From the NCBI GenBank assembly GCA_035591015.1, contig JAXIUW010235063.1, forward strand, positions 1-10,123: a DNA stretch of 10,123 bases. The letters are read 5' to 3'. Numbering within the stretch: position 1 is the stretch's first letter; each line of letters opens with the position of its first letter. Source of the DNA: Cephalothrix simula. Its lineage: Eukaryota > Nemertea > Palaeonemertea > Archinemertea > Cephalotrichidae. The notes below the pieces were generated by a model. The model was given only the letters and a program-made list of their open reading frames with translations. It made no database searches and had not been told where the DNA came from. Below are positions 8,341 through 10,123 of the stretch, piece by piece. The translations under genes were made by a program, and so were the position numbers.

Positions 8341-8624
8341 TCTACAAGATTGGAGGCTTTCTGCCGTGTGACGTGTTACGCTCGACACTAATATGACGTC
8401 TTTTGCAGTATAGTGGGACATCAATTTTAAATATATTTTTCTGGCAAAAATAAAAAATAAAAATTTTTGTGTTTGCGTATTGCGCTTTGGTAATATTCTG
8501 TATATCCTAAATTGGACCATTACAATCTGAAGTAAAATTCTTCTAATATACACACATTTATCATGTTTACATATTTAAGATGTGGAAAGTATAAAAAAAT
8601 TTTAAATAGCATGGTAACATAATC

Positions 8625-8660
8625 GAATTCCAGTTCCATCCTGTGACCCTAGGCTGGGCT
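8625..8660 (+). repeat. Copy 1 of a short dispersed segment
   Basis: GAATTCCAGTTCCATCCTGT followed by GACCCTAGGCTGGGCT resembles, in the same order and orientation, the segment at 9900-9950 (GATTCCAGTTTCACCCTGTC, then TGTGACCATAGGGCTAGGCT). The similarity is short and gapped. Confidence 0.3.
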
Positions 8661-8677
8661 GAAATAGCCAACAATTA

Positions 8678-8782
8678 TGGCCTTATAATAGATATAAGGC
8701 CACATTCATAGACAGACTAAATGATGGAATTTTGTTATCAATCAGTCTGTTCAGGGCTAGTATGATCCATACTAAGTCCCTG
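8678..8782. repeat. Cluster of three hairpins
   Basis: TGGCCTTAT (8678-8686) pairs perfectly with ATAAGGCCA (8694-8702) around a 7-base loop. ACAGACT (8712-8718) pairs with AGTCTGT (8744-8750). CAGGGCTAGTATG (8752-8764) pairs with CATACTAAGTCCCTG (8768-8782) with two small bulges and a 3-base loop. Three stems side by side in 105 bases could mark a structured RNA or the remains of a palindromic element. No tRNA, snRNA or other known RNA signature was seen. Confidence 0.6.
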
Positions 8783-8789
8783 AGGCTTT

Positions 8790-9480
8790 TAAAAAACATA
8801 TGGAAAATGTGATGAAAAGTTGAAAGTTTTTAATAAAGTATTTTAATACCTAACTTTTTGAAGTGGATGCGTTGACTAAAATTTACTAACACCAGCTTAC
8901 ACTCTACTATTCTAGGGACCGTTTCTGATGATTCCCAAGTTCCGGTTCCGGTTTTACATTGTAACGTTAGTAATAAAGTTTTGTTTTCTATAAAATAAAA
9001 AAATCTGGTTTTTTTTACGCATACGGATGTTAATTTCAACCCTCTTTTTGCGCATACATATTGCGCATTTTACATCCGACATGTGGAATTCAGCAAATTG
9101 AAATGTGGTTGACCATTCCGATTGAAGGCCAGACGCAATATATATATTGTTAATATGCCCTACTTTGCACTATGGGCAAATATGGCATAAACGTAAGTAT
9201 TTTTTTGTTTTTTCTAAATATTAGCTAATTTATCTCATCAATTATAAGGTGAAAATTAATGAAATGTAGGTCCATTTGTAAATTAGAATCTCCTCTATAA
9301 GGTTGTACAATTTTTTTTAATGAAACCTCACTATATTTCCATCTACATGATTTAATTTAGTGTCAGTCACGTTTTTCTCAGGCTGGAAAGCCGCGGTATT
9401 TAATGGAAGATGTTCTGCGGTCGGCAAAGAATCAAGTGACTGTGAATTTTTATATTCCGCGGGCATTTTAGCCTTATTTT
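8790..9480. other. Unassigned AT-rich sequence
   Basis: No gene recognised. Small features are a doubled TTCCGG (8939-8950), the reverse of ETS-type GGAA sites, and the perfect 14-base palindrome CAATATATATATTG (9136-9149). Confidence 0.45.
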
Positions 9481-9830
9481 TGGACCATGTTAAATAAGTT
9501 CGCAGTCGCTCAAATTCCAAAATTTTTCAGGTCGCGAACATGTTATTTCCGGTTCCACTTTGTAGAGCACATGGTAAGTTATCAGCACATTTTAATGCCT
9601 GAAAAATTCTTTTCATCCATTTCCATCAAGTTTATTCATGACCGCGATTTCAAGGCATGCGGTCAGGAGAGCATGTACATTTAAATCAAGGTCACAAATT
9701 AACTTGTTGACCTTTTTTTGCTCATAAAGTCGCGGAAAAGTGGTGCAGTCAAGGCGTAAGATGTTCCCTTTACAAATCTGAGTGACCGCTAAATGTTCCA
9801 CGGTCAGCCACAGATACTTTCCAGCCTGGC
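9380..9830. other. CpG-richer patch with repeated GCGGTC/GACCGC motifs
   Basis: CpG dinucleotides cluster here (GCCGCGG, TCCGCGGG, GTCGCGAAC, GACCGCGAT, GTCGCGGAA) compared with the rest of the window. CAGGCTGGAAAG near 9380 is mirrored by CTTTCCAGCCTG near 9818, so the patch is bounded by a 12-bp inverted repeat. A short ATG-led frame near 9539 ends in the donor-like CATGGTAAGT at about 9570-9579, with an ETS-like TTTCCGGTT in between. This might be a small promoter and first exon of a plus-strand gene leaving on the right, or the interior of a diverged element. No downstream exon is visible to decide. Confidence 0.25.
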
Positions 9831-9899
9831 GTTTTTCTAGCCGTTGGATTTATGTTTTGTACACGACTAGGGCTAAAATACCGGTAATCATCATAGTCA

Positions 9900-9950
9900 G
9901 ATTCCAGTTTCACCCTGTCATGCCTGTGACCATAGGGCTAGGCTAGGCTA
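9900..9950 (+). repeat. Copy 2 of a short dispersed segment
   Basis: Related to 8625-8660. It ends in a doubled or tripled GGCTA unit (GGGCTAGGCTAGGCTA). The remaining sequence to the window end is AT-rich with nothing recognised. Confidence 0.3.
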
Positions 9951-10123
9951 ACGGTAGTTGTTTTTTCATCTCTAGATCTCTCGTCAGTTCGTCACTCTGA
10001 GACTACATGTCATTTGTATACATAAATTTTTTAGGGATTCAACATAAGATTTGTATTGATATTTGTCTCAAAATATAAGATCATACCAACTGTACATGAT
10101 ACCATTACCTGATTACATACAGC

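Noticed and set aside
8224-8553. 109-codon minus-strand frame
   Set aside because: Its lysine- and isoleucine-rich start reflects AT-rich DNA and the rest crosses hairpins; no homology could be recognised.
9939-9950. Telomere-like GGCTA repeats
   Set aside because: Only two or three imperfect units, not the TTAGGG motif, and internal to the sequence.

Overview
This is an AT-rich, intron- and repeat-dominated piece of animal nuclear DNA. There is no bacterial-style gene packing, and none of the long open frames is a convincing complete gene. The one solid coding element is a short spliced exon on the minus strand (1452-1556). It has a textbook acceptor and donor and encodes part of a FERM N-terminal lobe of the FRMD3/FRMD5 type. 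The frequent ACATGTA motifs, tRNA-derived short elements, foldback elements and AT-rich introns suggest a marine invertebrate, perhaps a mollusc or another lophotrochozoan. That placement is inference, not proof.

Layout, left to right. Positions 1-1451 would be the intron downstream of the FERM exon, with a small hairpin at 65-107, an 11-C run, and a tRNA-Ser-like fossil at about 1001-1059 on the minus strand. The FERM exon follows. The upstream intron then begins and carries a diverged tandem array built around TGACGTCA palindromes (about 1758-2040). A tRNA-headed SINE lies on the minus strand at about 3120-3371 and abuts a 1.3-kb foldback element (3361-4660). That element has long inverted arms of about 340 bp, an internal duplication in the left arm, and a 32-bp minisatellite between the arms. 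A small MITE-like element with inner and outer inverted repeats sits at 5009-5273.

From 5280 to 10123 most sequence is unassigned. Exceptions are a cysteine-rich, higher-GC, possibly degenerate exon on the minus strand (6654-6980), two hairpin clusters (8279-8340 and 8678-8782), a related pair of short segments (8625-8660 and 9900-9950), and a CpG-richer patch with a good splice-donor match (about 9380-9830).

The features do not form a pathway. The window reads as introns or flanks of a FERM-domain gene, invaded by several families of non-autonomous elements. The most distinctive object is the foldback element with its minisatellite core and tRNA-promoter-like end. No new coding system is visible.
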